Shown here in pieces: positions 12,466 through 24,510 of a stretch of DNA of 64,000 nt. Under the pieces are notes generated by a model. The model searched no databases. It worked only from the letters and a program-made list of their open reading frames with translations, and was not told where the DNA came from. Both the position numbers and the translations under genes were made by a program. Numbering within the stretch: position 1 is the stretch's first letter; the number at the start of each line of letters is the position of its first letter. Source of the DNA: Bugulina stolonifera (Eukaryota; Bryozoa; Gymnolaemata; Cheilostomatida; Bugulidae); NCBI GenBank assembly GCA_935421135.1, contig OW285191.1, positions 4,208,719-4,272,718 on the forward strand. The letters run 5' to 3'.

Positions 12466-13674
12466 CTACAAGTCGGCTAGCTACCGTAAATCCGTTTATC
12501 CTGCTAGCCAATAGGTGCACAGCTCCTTAGCACAGTCTTCTATGGGATGCGTAGGATAGTATTGTAGTCCACTACATAACAAAGCTAAATTTAAACTTCT
12601 TATTTCAGTCTCTATCCAACAGAGCTGGTTCCAAGTCGGATCTAAGTCAACAGGTCGACTCATTGTAAACTTTTGGAGGTAAGCCAAGTTGAAGTCAAGT
12701 CAGAGCTGCTTCAAGTCAGTGTACAATGCAAGTCACAAGTCAAGTGGGAGACAACTTCAAAAAACATTGACAGGTTTTTTTACAAAACATCGCCTTTTTA
12801 ATAGACATTGCAATCTATTGCATACCAGAGCTGGGTCCAAGTCATAGATTGACTTGCTAAGTCAAGTCATACGTCGACTTGACTTGGACTTGTCAACACG
12901 CTGACTTGATTTGAATTTGACTTGCATATCAATGTGACTTGACTTGGACGCATCAATGACTTGTGGTTCTGACTTGGGTTCTGTCAAATCATTGTGGAGA
13001 ATAAAGTAGTGCAAGTAGAATGGTGTAAGTAGTGAATACAATGCACAATGCAATAATTAGTCAATTAAACTACAATAGGTAGACTGGAATTGCAGGACTG
13101 GCCAGTGGACACTCTGTACTATGCCATGTTCTGTTTATATGCTATGTAACACAGTATCACCGTCACCAAAACTGTATATAATACTACATGACCAGTCTCA
13201 ACTGTAGTGCCAATATTGCTACATACATAGACTAGTTGCCATAATTAATGTCTAGCGTACATGCCCATCCAACTACATTTTGGCATGGTTTTTCATGCAT
13301 TGGAATGTCTACTAAAAGAAAAAAAGTGATGTTTGGAAAGGTGTACAAGAATCTTGAAGTTGTCTCCCACTTGACTTGCATTTCAACTTGCAAGTAGACA
13401 AGTGGCCTTGAACTTGACTTGTGACTTGCATGACAGCTGACTTGACTTAAGGTAGCACTGACTCGACATGGACTTGACTTGCCTCCAAAGTTTTAAAAAA
13501 TGGCTTGACTTGTTGACTTGCAAGTCGACTGGGACACAACTCTGTTTCAAACCATGCAAAAGTTTAGCTGGGTATGCATGCCATTCAACTATGATAAAGA
13601 ACCAGTCTATAGATGATGTAATGATATTGGCACTGATATCTAGACTGGTCATGTAGTATTGTACATTAGTAATG

Positions 13675-14315
13675 CAGACATGGGCACTCGAGTCATTTTA
13701 CTCGACTCAAGTTAACTCGAGCAACAGCTTTTCATTACTTTTAATTGACTTGTGCTTTTGTACTGTGTGAAAGCTGGGAATTGACTTTTACTTCTACTCT
13801 CCTACAAAGCATGATGCTTGACTCTTACTTTACTCTAATCTCTCAGCTATCAATGATAATTCTATTGGTTTGGTGTAATTATGTAATAAGTCTTGTCCAC
13901 CATAGAGAAGCTGAGAGGCTTATAGATAAACAGACCTACCATTACAATAAGTGCAAATTTGAAATAGCCTTTGTTCCTCAGAACTACTTTAACTGACAGA
14001 AAATTGGATCTAACACTAAGTATTACCTATTGTGTGTTGTCACACTTGTATACATCAGAAATTTGTGCTCTACAAAATTCCCATTGGTATTCTCTTTGAC
14101 ATACCGCTGTACTTTTGACTCTACTCTGACTCTAGCATTTTGGCACTAGTTGCTTGACTCTTACTTTACTTTTCAAAATGGCTGTTTATTTACTCTTACT
14201 CTACTTTTGACTTGCTTCATCCGATGAGTTTACTCTAAATTACTTTTTATCAATTGGGAATGTATACTCTTACTTGACTCTTGACTTGAGTATTTGTCTG
14301 CTTTGCACATGTCTG
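13675..14315. mobile_element. hAT-type MITE with 8-bp target duplication
   Basis: The left end is CAGACATGGGCA and the right end is TGCACATGTCTG, so terminal inverted repeats match at 11 of 12 positions. Immediately outside are identical 8-mers TAGTAATG at 13667-13674 and 14316-14323. Eight-base duplications and CAG...CTG ends are the hAT signature. The interior is full of ACTC/ACTT repeats and has no transposase, so it is non-autonomous. It sits inside the right arm of the larger inverted-repeat cluster and is therefore younger than that arm. Confidence 0.85.
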
Positions 14316-14629
14316 TAGTAATGGTGATACAGTGTTTAATCAGTCGTAAGCAGCACATGATAAGGGGGTGTCAACTAGCTACCCTGTAATTCCAAACTAG
14401 TTCATATTGTAGTGCATAGTCTCAAACCCCTAACCCTGATATACTCTGAGGAAAGTGATATGTGGGTAGACAATTAATACTTGTTTTTTATGTTGGCTAA
14501 ACAGTGTACACAATTTTATCCGTCACATTGACTTGGTATACCCCAATTCAAAGTCCTAAGTCACAAGTAATTCAGATTTTCAAATTAAGTCAAGTGAAGT
14601 CACATTGATGTGCAAGTCAAAGTGAGTTA

Positions 14630-14784
14630 GGTGCAGAAGTGGAGAAATTTGAGATAGCCTTTGTTCTTCGCCAAAACTGAAGCAGAAGTTGTCTTATCTA
14701 TATTTTGCTGGTTGACCGCCCTTACCCCAAACCCCAACCACAAACAAGGAACTAAGACTATCTAAATTTCTCCACTACTGCACC
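14630..14784. mobile_element. Short MITE with about 30-bp inverted ends
   Basis: GGTGCAGAAGTGGAGAAATT at the left and AATTTCTCCACTACTGCACC at the right are near-perfect inverted copies and continue inward (GAGATAG / CTATCT). TTA precedes and TAA follows, which may be a 3-bp duplication read as a palindrome. A related left end (GGTGCGGAGGTGAAAAAGTT) occurs near 26751 in intron 2 of esterase A. Confidence 0.6.
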
Positions 14785-14884
14785 TAATTGGTCAAAGTCA
14801 AGTCACCAAGTTGGCAAGTCAAATCAAGTCGACTGGTGAATTGAATTCTTGTCAAGTTAAACCTATGACTTGGACCCAGCTCTG

Positions 14885-16721
14885 CTGCCTTACATGATCA
14901 AACTTAGGCCTACTACAACTTGGAAACTTTCAAAAAATTGATTTGCACGATTGGGAGGGATTTTGCGACTGTTCGAAAAGGACAGTTCAAAACAGGATCT
15001 TTCGAAACTGGACAGTTCAACACCAGGTAGTTTGAAACCTCTAAACTCTAGACTTCAAATAATTTCTATTTTCAAAATTATCTTTTATTTATTTGAAATT
15101 AATTGTATGTAAGTTGTGCTCCTCTAAAAATAACCAAAACAGTTTCGAACAGTCGGTTAGTGAAATGTCCTGTTTTATCTGTCTTTTTGAAATGCCCCTT
15201 TACCACTGTAAGGATAGGGCTTACACAGTAATAGGCCTTATTAAATACTCAATTAATATTACCTTTAAAGTTAGTTTTCAGCATTTATGTTATTAACAGG
15301 GTAAACAATTTAATAAGAAATTAAAATTTAATCACATTTTATTATTTACTATAATTTGTTTTTATATAACTATGCTGTAATTAGGCCTATTACCAATAAT
15401 AATTTTATTTAATTATTTGTTCATACGAGTATTACATTATTAAATTTTATAATACTAATAGTACGCATAGGGACCTATACCATATGCTAGTATGAGAATT
15501 TAAATTAGTAATATAATGTCCGCATTCATATGGAGATTATTGTGTCTGCTTACTTCTTTTCAGTTTTTAGCCATTTACGATGTTGGCAAATGAAAACACT
15601 AATAAATACTAATTCAAAAATAAAATTGGTAGACATTTAGGCCTAAAATATGATTATCATAATTATACTTATTTTACACTATTTTATATTAATTTAAACA
15701 ATATGAATAATTGTTAAAATCATTTAAACTATTGACTATTTATTTATTTATATATTATAATGATTATTATTATTATTATTATAAATTTAATTTATATTGA
15801 AATTCACGCATTGGATCGATTATCTTAAAGTTATGTAATAATATTCTTATTCTATTGCATAAATTATTCATATGTCATACCACATCATATGGCTTCTATA
15901 GCATAATTATATATGATAATGACTATGGGGAATTAAAATCACATGTACAATGTAGTTTAGTAAAAGTATAGTTATAGTAATAGTGTAAGTATCAAGTAGG
16001 TCTAAAATAAAAATAAAAATGCTCAACTGTATTATTCTGAAAATATCAATATTACTGAATATTATATATAATAATAATTATCATTATAAATGATTGCAAT
16101 TTGCACTAAAGAAATACTACAAAGTGATAGTTAGAGTTTGAGAAGTAAGTGATTTGTGAAGCTAATGCTGAACTTCTCCCTTTTCAGCCAACAGCTGGTT
16201 CCATTCTAAAGTTCAAGCAGTAGGACAAAGAAACAAACTGAAACTGAAGCAGTCTGCATAATATGCAAGATGGAGGTTGGAAAACTGATTTCAAGAGAAG
16301 ACAATTACATTATTAATAATAAATAGCCTTTAGGTCCTTTCCACTTATTTATAATGGGCCTCATGGTTGATGCCCTAGTCAAAAGAGCATTGCTTCTAAG
16401 AAACCTGAGCTAAAGCATGCTTGCTGTTGGGGGTAACATTGACAAAATTAGAAGTTACTGCATAGGCTATGGTCAACATACCAAAGGTACTGCAAATGTA
16501 AATAAGAAGTAGAAGAACATCAAAACTACTTTTACAAGAAAAATAAGAATTAAATTTAGCCATATTATCATTTGAGACCAAATAATCAGTTGTCCACCCC
16601 CACTCAAAGCTGATCCAACTGGCCTGCAATCAATAGACCGTTCATTCATGACGCAATGTACTTTTAGCTATATAATAATATAACAGCCACAGTTGTCATT
16701 TTACAAAAATGTATTGACACT
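14885..16721. other. AT-rich non-coding stretch
   Basis: Long AT-rich runs (15290-16100) contain ATT microsatellites. A short open end (PTAGSILKFKQ and stop, 16188-16223) follows a good pyrimidine-rich acceptor, but nothing joins to it. The minus-strand frame at 16396-16629 has a hydrophobic stretch but no family signature. Confidence 0.35.
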
Positions 16722-17207
16722 GTGGTTGTTCTAGGGTACCCCCATAGAACAACCATATTTTGCATCGCCTTTCAAACCCTCGATAACCTATATGGTAATT
16801 TTCCTGAGGGATGTACTGCAAAAAACTGCATCATATATCAAGCTACAGCTACCACCAAAAACAAACTACAACCGCCACAAACATATTATGTAGGATTTAC
16901 TGAAAATACTTTTAAAACTCGATACAGGAACCACAAAACATCTTTTAACGACAACAACAAGAGAAATAGCACGGAATTAAGTAAACACATTTGGACATTG
17001 AAAGACAAAAAAATAGCATGAGACATTAAATGGACCATCCTCAAACACGCCACTGCGTTCAGCACCAACAGCAAACGTTGTAATTTATGCCTATGGGAAA
17101 AATTTTACCTCATCTATAAACCTAAACTGGCCACATTAAACAATAGAAATGAGTTTGTATCCATTTGTAGGCATGCCCGCAAACACTTGCTGGCACAGAT
17201 AACGTAA
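16722..17207 (+). pseudogene. Penelope-like element fragment: GIY-YIG endonuclease end
   Basis: The frame carries the C-terminal module of Penelope-type reverse transcriptases. A cysteine-bearing lead (GCTAKNCIIYQA) is followed by the GIY-YIG-like core YYVGFTENTFKTRYRNHK, then STELSKHIWTLKD, then CNLCLWEKFYLIYKP, LNNRNEFVS and CRHARKHLL before a TAA at 17205-17207. A TGA at 17019-17021 breaks the frame where relatives usually carry Trp; the frame is open again directly after it. The reverse-transcriptase part is absent upstream, so the copy is 5'-truncated as well as interrupted. The homologous part probably starts near 16765, and the ATG at 16722 need not be a real start. The element lies directly before a LINE in the same orientation. 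Confidence 0.75.
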
Positions 17208-17359
17208 CTTTCTAACTTTGTGTCATCCCTAACATACTGCAAACACTAATGTCATCGTTTAAAATTTTTCACATTAAGTTGAGCATAATGTATGGTTTCA
17301 TTTTACCTGATGAGTACTTACAAATACGAAACTATATAGTAGTAAAATGAATTAAATAA

Positions 17360-19775
17360 ATAAACATCATCAATTTCAAAGACCCGACTGATATCTGGTA
17401 TACTATACTAACAAACCTCAAATTAAGTCGTGACCAATGTGTACCAAAGATACAGATTAGTCAACACAGTAAACCATATTGGACAGAGAAGCTTTCACAA
17501 CTGTCGAAAAATGTGAGAGAAGCTCGAAGGATTTTTAAATTTAGATCAACATTTCAGAATGGAAATCTCCTCCAGGACAGTAGAGAAGAGTTCAAAGCCG
17601 AGTTGGAAAAAGCAAAAATCACTTTTATTGAGCAAAAGGCTAGCTGCCTAAATGAAACTAAAGGCAGATCTTTCTGGAAAAGCTTCAAAAGGACATTTTA
17701 TGCGTCCCAAGAAACACGGATCGGAGCACTAAAAAGTAATAAAAATATACTTACCAAAGATGATCAGAAAGCTGATGCTTTTTTCCAGGACATATTTCAA
17801 GGCAAGCACCTCAAAAAATTGTGAATTTTTACATGATTGGTACCAAAAAGTCACTAACCAAAAACTAGAAAAAGATTATAAGTCCAAATTCCCTGAAATT
17901 ATGTCACCTGTAACGTCAGAAGAACTTGTCAAAGCAATTAAAGCTACGAAAATCAATGGTAAGGGCGCAGATAGTGATGGAATTCATCCACTAATGATAA
18001 GAGAAAGTAATAGCCAATTTCACATTAGCCTTTTAATCCTATTCAACAAAATCCTCATTAGTGGGAAATGGCCATTTACAGAAAACAACATAGTAATATT
18101 TCTGAAGAAACCAGGAAGAAAAGATTACAGCGATACCGCAAATTATAGGCCAATAACCTTGGGATCAATATGCGGAAAAATTCTTGAAAGGATCATAGAA
18201 TCAAGACTAAGAGATATCACTGAAGATCAAAATTGGCTAGGTGAAAATCAACATGGTTTCAGAAAAGGCAAATCAACCGGTACATATCTTTGCCACATGA
18301 TATCATCCATCCAGGACCACTGTGCGAAAAAGTTAGCCACAACAGGGATATTTGTGGATCTACAGAAAGCCTTTGACAGTGTATGGCACGAAGGTTTACT
18401 GTATCGACTGGCTGATATGGGGTTCGGAAATAAGTTCCTCAGACTTATGCGCAGCTTCCTAAAAGATAGAAAAATAAAAATTAAAGTCAATAATTTCACT
18501 TCGGAGGCCAAGTCATGCCAAATTGGCCTACCACAAGGAAGCATACTATCACCACTCCTATTTATATTATATACAAGAGACATGCTATCAAATATTGACG
18601 GACTAACATTGCAATACGCAGATGACTGCTCCATCATATGCTGCAAACCGAACCAGGTAGAGCTCAATAATACGCTTAGAGCAGTGTGTCAACAAATCAG
18701 TGATTGGCTTGCCAAGTGGAGGCTCAAAGCCAACTGCTCCAAAACAGATTCCATATGTTTTAAAGGACAGTCAGTACAACTACAAATAAGTAAAGAAAAT
18801 ATTAATATTGCTAAAGAAACTAAAGTTCTTGGACTCATAGTTGATCATAACCTCTCCTTTGGGCAACAGAGGAATATGGCAAAAGCAACCATTTTCAGGA
18901 AATGGAATATGTTAATACCTTATGTTCACAATGGACTACTCCCAAGCACCTCACGCACCATACTCAATACAGTGATCCTCCCAAAAGCATGTCATAATGC
19001 CTACATATGGGACGCTAACTCTGATATGTCAATACATAAATGCTTAAAAGACCTCCTTGGGGCCCTTTTTAACCCTCCAACACAAACATTACATAAGCTG
19101 ACAAACATCCAGCCTCTTCAACTAAGGAACGATACTGACATATTGAGTGTTTGCAGATTAGCTGCAGCAGATAATACACTAACTTTAATCTTGAGAAATT
19201 CAAAAAGCCAACTGCAAAAGAAAATAAGATGCTGCATAGCTAAGTTACTAGGTCGACGCTTTGTAGACCAAGATTTAACACCCAATTGTTTCAAAAAGAG
19301 CAACGTTAAAAAACTGATCAAGGAAAGACAAAGTACAATATGGAAAACCCATCTACAACAAGGATATAATGGTGAAGGTTTATTAGGGCACCTCCCTATA
19401 GACCATCTAGATAAACACCCATTCCCCATATCACTCCCAAGGAAGTTGACCGGGTACTTGTGTAGTATATTAACAGGGCAAGTCAAACTGCAAGCACACT
19501 TATATAAAACCAAACAAACATACACACCTACCTGCTCTTGCATGCTGGAAGATGAGTCCGTTCACCACTATCTATTCTCGTGTCTCAACTACACCCAGCT
19601 AAGGCTCAAGATACAGCCAAACCCATCCAATTACATATCGATAATAAACTACATCGAAGAAAGTGGAAGACACAGTGTAGATAAGGTATCACTTTTAGGA
19701 AATTGCCCTTTCATTGTGGCTTATATAAAACTTGTCCCGTTCATTAAACCAGTTTGGCTGGTGCTAGAAACTTGA
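17360..19775 (+). pseudogene. 5'-truncated, frameshifted LINE (non-LTR) ORF2
   Basis: A first frame (17360-17824) holds the linker after the endonuclease (SKPYWTEKLSQL, FWKSFKRTF). A second frame (17760-19775) holds the reverse transcriptase: GKGADSDGIHPLMI, NYRPITLGSICGKILE, HGFRKGKST, FVDLQKAFDSVWH, GLPQGSILSPLLF and the catalytic YADD at 18615-18626, then KVLGLIVDHNLSF. A CCHC zinc knuckle (CSCMLEDESVHHYLFSC) lies near the C terminus, as in Jockey/I/R1-type LINEs; the clade is not settled. The two frames overlap at 17760-17824, so one small indel separates them. The endonuclease core and ORF1 are missing, as in typical 5' truncation. Long antisense frames inside are shadows. Confidence 0.85.
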
Positions 19776-20005
19776 TGTAAACACCATTAGATAGCTCTTT
19801 ACAAGACGCTCCGGAGGATTTTTTTAGATTTTTTCCTTAAAGCGTCAAAAACGTTTTAAGGCCAAAAATGACGAAAAAAGTGCAAAATTTGTCCCGACGT
19901 TCTAGAAAATTTGAAAAGTGCTAGAGAGTTGCTATAGACACCATTTTATAGCTCTTAAAAAGATCTTCCGGAGGATTTTCTCAGATTTTTTCCTTAAACC
20001 ATCAT
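19755..20005 (+). repeat. Duplicated block in the LINE 3' region
   Basis: Two imperfect copies of an approximately 85-bp block occur at about 19755-19850 and 19915-20000. Both run GTGCTAGA, ACACCATT, TAGCTCTT, CCGGAGGATTTT, AGATTTTTTCCTTAAA. The first copy spans the ORF2 stop codon, so this is 3' UTR of the element. Confidence 0.7.
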
Positions 20006-21244
20006 TATTGAATTATCGGGCATTTTGTCTATTTTTTGGGAAGAATGTAACATTATAGAGGGTCCATTCCAGCCAGCCTAGCACTGGTCAAAATTGTCCC
20101 ATCTTTACACAACTTACTTTAATCTCTAGCCATTGTATTACTGTGTAAGACACAAAAATAGTTTTTGCAATAAAACTTATAGTTTTCTCTCAATTTGGCT
20201 GGAAGTGCACTGGATCTACAATGAAATGTTCCTTATATAATATAGTAGGCTATGCGGCTGGGCACTGCATTGAGTTCATTCATCCATTGAAGCTTCGCGC
20301 CAACAAAGTTAGCTGGAGCAACTAGCCAATCACAGTAGGTTATTATGTTGGCTAAATGCCACAAATAATAAGCTATGGAAGATGACACAAGGCAACAATA
20401 ACATAAAGCTGTACTCCAACCCAGAGCCATTGAAATGGCTCTGCTCCAACCTAGCACCCAATGTGTTACTGCATATATTATTATGAAGTACATGTGCATG
20501 TACGTCCAGTGCTGGTGTACAGCGTATACATTGTAGACAAACAGTCAGTGGGATACACATGTACATTGTACATTCTGCATTGCATTTACAGCTATGTGTG
20601 AATTTATATGAATGCCCTTCATTCTGCTTGTGGCTTTTACAGTGGCTTGCAGCATCAGTTTTCATGCTATGTTACCAATGTATAATTATCAATAAGTGCA
20701 GAATTTTGTGCTCTACAAAGTTATGTCTAATATATTGTTTATATGTATTAATCATGCTAAGCTAATCCAGATAGGTTAGTTATAGCTAGAAGATTAGTAC
20801 CATGCTACTGCTGGAGTACATGTAATATTATGGAGCATGAACATTGGATATTTATCTTATCAAGGGTGTCTATGCAATGCTTATACCTTATCCATAAAAT
20901 CACTTCTCATTTGCAGAGTTACATTGTCAGAATACTGCAACACATTTCAGCTTTCAGCCTCCAATAGAGGCAAAATCCACTGTATTACCCCAAATGTCAG
21001 CAACCACTTTTTATAATATTATTACTGAGGTGCAGAATAATAGCACAATAACAAATTTTCTGCCAAAACCAGGCGCATTGTTTATTCATACACTTGGCAC
21101 AGTTTACATCCTTATCTCTTTGTGGTTACATTAATAAACAACTCAGCTGTTACACAAATATCAACCTCTGACCCAAGCTATACATATCACTGACTGCATC
21201 CTACAGCAAACAAAGACAGCTAGATTCAGCAGTGCTAACACTGC
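20006..21244. other. Non-coding stretch after the LINE
   Basis: This holds the likely LINE tail to about 20200, then sequence without supported exons. Minus-strand frames of 88 and 111 codons at 20233-20665 overlap each other and have no family features; I treat them as chance. Confidence 0.35.
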
Positions 21245-22532
21245 ATGGATGAAGTAATTGTGATAGTGGGCCTGATGTCTATAAGGTAAGATGAGTTACT
21301 TATTTCATATAGTGGTTACAACAGTTTTGCTTAGACTGCTTACAAATTACAATGATGAACTCAACAGTATTTCATTATGGCATTAGTCATTTAATTCAGC
21401 TTTTGTCACGATTACTGCATATTCCAGCGTGTACAAAACAAATGTACAAGCCATGTATCAGTCATGTAGCATAGGCGGCACATCACTGCATGGTAGTTTT
21501 CTACGTGTTTATGTACGATATTGTATATTATGCATCATGTTACTTACATTTATTTGTTCCATCGTGTTATATACGTACCGTACTACATGTAGCCTATATT
21601 ACATTGTAATATACATTAAATTATATTACATTGTAATATACATTTATATTACATTGTAATATACATTTATATTACATTGTAATATACATTTATATTACAT
21701 TGTAATATACACGTATACATATTATAATGTGATGCACATGTTGTATAAATACAGTATAATAGACAACGTATTACTTCTGAAGGAAATGTAATAATACTAT
21801 GTGTACCAATATACTATGTGTACCAATATATTGGTACACATAGTATTATTATCCTTACTTCACATCTTGTTAAACACTTAGCCATGTCAACGTAGCAGGA
21901 CATACAAGTACATACTTATACTTGAGTTGGTTGTAACTACTAATTAAATGTCAAGCAGAGAATCTTGCATGGTTAATTCTAGTTGTGTAATTGTATTTTG
22001 TTTTATTTTTACCACCAAAAGTTAAACTATAATATGTATGATATGTGCTTTTCATCTTAATTACACCAAAAACTCACATGGAATCACATCGTTTGTTCAA
22101 CAGCAGATCTACAGTGTGTAATTGTCATGAGAGATTTGTTCATATTGTATAATAGATACCCAGTTTAGGCTAAGCAACTTGTAAACTCATTCTTGCTTCA
22201 ATTACTTCAAAAGCTTGCTTATAACTCAAAAGAATTCGTCTTTTTAGTTTTTAAATGTAGGCTACTATGCCGAGTCTAGTGGCAAAATTTATCTACAAGA
22301 CCAAATGTTGCATGTATGTGTTAGTGAGCCTCCCAACTTATCACTTATCACTTTATTTTTTATATTCATCGTAAATGCATGCTTCTTTTCTAGTGCAATG
22401 TGTTTATCTTGTTCTACAGTATTGCCATGTTTATTTTTTTACAGACTCATTCTAATACTGAGTGAAAAAATTAACTTGAACACCATCAGCTACACAGTTC
22501 TAGATGGAGATCATAATTGGCCGCATTACTGA
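21245..22532 (+). CDS. Possible two-exon small gene
   Basis: Exon 21245-21285 opens with ATG and reads MDEVIVIVGLMSI before donor AAG/GTAAGA in phase 2. Exon 22445-22532 follows a strong acceptor (TTTATTTTTTTACAG), enters in the matching phase, reads LILILSEKINLN, then SYTVLDGDHNWPHY, and stops at TGA. Together they give 42 aa. The second exon is convincing as coding; the first may instead be part of a longer upstream exon. The DGDHNWPHY ending resembles the region after the catalytic His of some alpha/beta hydrolases, but that is only a resemblance. The intron of about 1.16 kb contains the 22-bp minisatellite. Confidence 0.33.
21596..21712. repeat. 22-bp minisatellite
   Basis: About five head-to-tail copies of a unit containing ATTACATTGTAATATACATT. 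Each unit holds the dyad ATTACA-TTGTAAT. Confidence 0.8.
21811..21846. repeat. 36-bp perfect palindrome
   Basis: Centred between 21828 and 21829 (TACCAATA/TATTGGTA). The left arm is also partly duplicated just upstream (CTATGTGTACCAATA twice). Confidence 0.75.
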
Positions 22533-23114
22533 CTGTAATAGCCATACCTAGCTGTACATTGCACATACATGCAACTGATCCAATTCTACAGTAAAATACC
22601 TACGTAGTGGATACTGTTTGTACCTGGTCAAGAGAGAGAGAGACAGAGACTTGATGTCAACACGACTTGCATGTACTACAAAACGTTATTGGATTAATGA
22701 TTACTAGTGTGGAATGTAGCCTACAGGCACAGTATATGCATGCAAAATTCATTTGTACATACTTGTATATATTCAATTTTACTATATGCACCATAGCAGA
22801 ATCTGGTTGAAATTGCAGGTCTGAATTATATTCAATGTTTTTTCCTCTGATGACAATGCGAGGATTAGTATTAAAATATGAGAAATAAAATTAGGTCTAA
22901 CCTTTCTATATATTACTTTATTACATATTCAAGATGATTCTGAATATTATTAAACACCAAGTTATAAACTACATGAAAACATGTAAATAATTAACATCAA
23001 ACTCCATGTAGGCATATTATATGGTACATCTATAATATTGGTATTGTACATAATGCTGGCATAACTGCTCATTACATGTCCAAGTACGTTCACAGATGTG
23101 TTATAGTGATTTGT

Positions 23115-23275
23115 AGCGCAGTGCAGTGCAGTGCAGTGCAGTGCATTGCAGTGTGGTGCGGAGCGGCGCAGCGCGGTGCAGTGTAGGGTAGTGTTATTAG
23201 TGTAGTGTAGCGTTGCGTTGCGTAGCGTTGTAGTGTAGTGTAGTGTTGTAGTGCAGTGTAGTGTAGTACAAGTGT
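23115..23275. repeat. AGTGC / AGTGT low-complexity array
   Basis: Runs of GCAGT repeats grade into GTAGT and GCGTT repeats. Similar arrays occur at 29338-29370 and 50277-50465, in intron 5 of esterases A and C. Confidence 0.75.
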
Positions 23276-24435
23276 AAGGACTCTATTTAATCCAGTGGGT
23301 TTCTATTATACAGCCAGCAGGCAGTGAGTCAGTTTTTTAGAATAATTATTACTGCTAACCACACTCATCAAATTCTGCATTCCTCTATGTGCCCTTTGAC
23401 CCCCTATGTGTATTAGACTGCAATAAGTATAGGATGGTCATTGTAGCAGCTGCTATTGTCTACCATCCTAACTAGTAGATGCTCAGCAATAGAATAATAA
23501 CAAGTTAGCCTTAGCTCATTCTATGTTACAATTCTAGCTGGTAAAGAAGTTTCATTGTTTGCATCTGTTTACCCCAAATTGCAACCACTGCAAAACATGG
23601 ACTTCAAGCTACTGCTAGATTTACATGTAAAGATAACATAACAGTGAGGCACATTGTTTTGAAAGAAAATTGTAATATCTAGTCAACAGATTGTAGTACA
23701 TGTATATATATTATAGTTAACGGACATTTCAGAAAAATCTTGTGAAACTTGGGTGAAGCTTGTTGATGACATACAATTAATGTGCACTCTGTGTTCCATT
23801 GCTACAATAGTAGATTTTCAGCGCTGAATATTTTACTTGCAAAATACCCCTAAATTGATGCCATGTACTTCTAGGTGAATAATGTATATCGCACTGTACA
23901 TGTAGGTGGATCTGTCACACTAGGCGACAGCTCATTCAAATGATCCTGAGATTATACACAGCACTCAAGTACAAATTGTGGTGGTTCGGACAATCTTGCT
24001 CATAGAATCTATACAAAATAGTCTGTCATAAATATGAATACTTTTGCGTGTGTTATTTGTTTGCATAATAGGCTGAGAGGCAAGGTGAATGTTTTAACCT
24101 TATTGCTGCATTATGTAGTGGTTTTGTGCATTATTAGACCCTAAGAACTGAAACTACACCCACAACCAACATCCATGCACTTGTACAGATATATTTACAT
24201 GTATCTGTCCACTATCAAACCCCCTAATACAGTATGACCAAGTATAATATATACAATTAGCATAATGAAATACATGTACATACAAATACCTTGCACACCT
24301 CAAACTGAGAGTTTATAACCCGTGGACAAAATACCATGAGCAAGCATATAGTGTATCTGTATCATGCTAACTCATGCGTATTATAATGGTTCTGCTTGTA
24401 TGATAATAACATCATAATTATTATCTCCGTGAGCG

Positions 24436-24510
24436 ATGGTCTGCAGTAGCTCAGTTAGATAGCAGCAAGACGTGAGTGCAGGTAGTCTCGGGTTCAATTC
24501 CAACAGAAGC
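24436..24510 (+). repeat. tRNA-like sequence (SINE head or tRNA pseudogene)
   Basis: The A box (TAGCTCAGTTAGA) and B box (GGTTCAATTCC) both match the Pol III consensus with tRNA-like spacing. The acceptor and T stems do not pair, so it is not a working tRNA gene. Confidence 0.5.

Larger units (their letters stand above)
12620..14884. mobile_element. Cluster of CAAGTC-rich inverted repeats with hAT-like ends
   Basis: Blocks made of degenerate CAAGTC/GACTTG runs lie in both orientations. The segment at 12620 opens CAGAGCTGGTTCCAAGTC, and its inverted partner closes near 13544 (ACACAACTCTG). The segment at 12826 opens CAGAGCTGGGTCCAAGTC, and its inverted partner closes at 14884 (GACTTGGACCCAGCTCTG). 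Single-copy-looking DNA at 13066-13300 recurs inverted at 13550-13666 plus 14324-14440. CAGAG-type ends and subterminal repeats are typical of hAT-superfamily non-autonomous elements. I could not find matching target duplications for these outer ends, so borders are approximate. A 641-bp MITE interrupts the right half. Confidence 0.6.

Noticed and set aside
17019..17021. TGA read as Trp (alternative genetic code)
   Set aside because: The esterase, CPEB1 and LINE frames use TGG for Trp and standard stops; a single point mutation in a dead element explains it.
18248..19543. Two antisense frames of about 140 codons inside the LINE
   Set aside because: They mirror the reverse-transcriptase frame and show no family motif.
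24436..24510. Functional tRNA gene
   Set aside because: The A and B boxes are good, but acceptor and T stems do not pair; it is listed as tRNA-like only.
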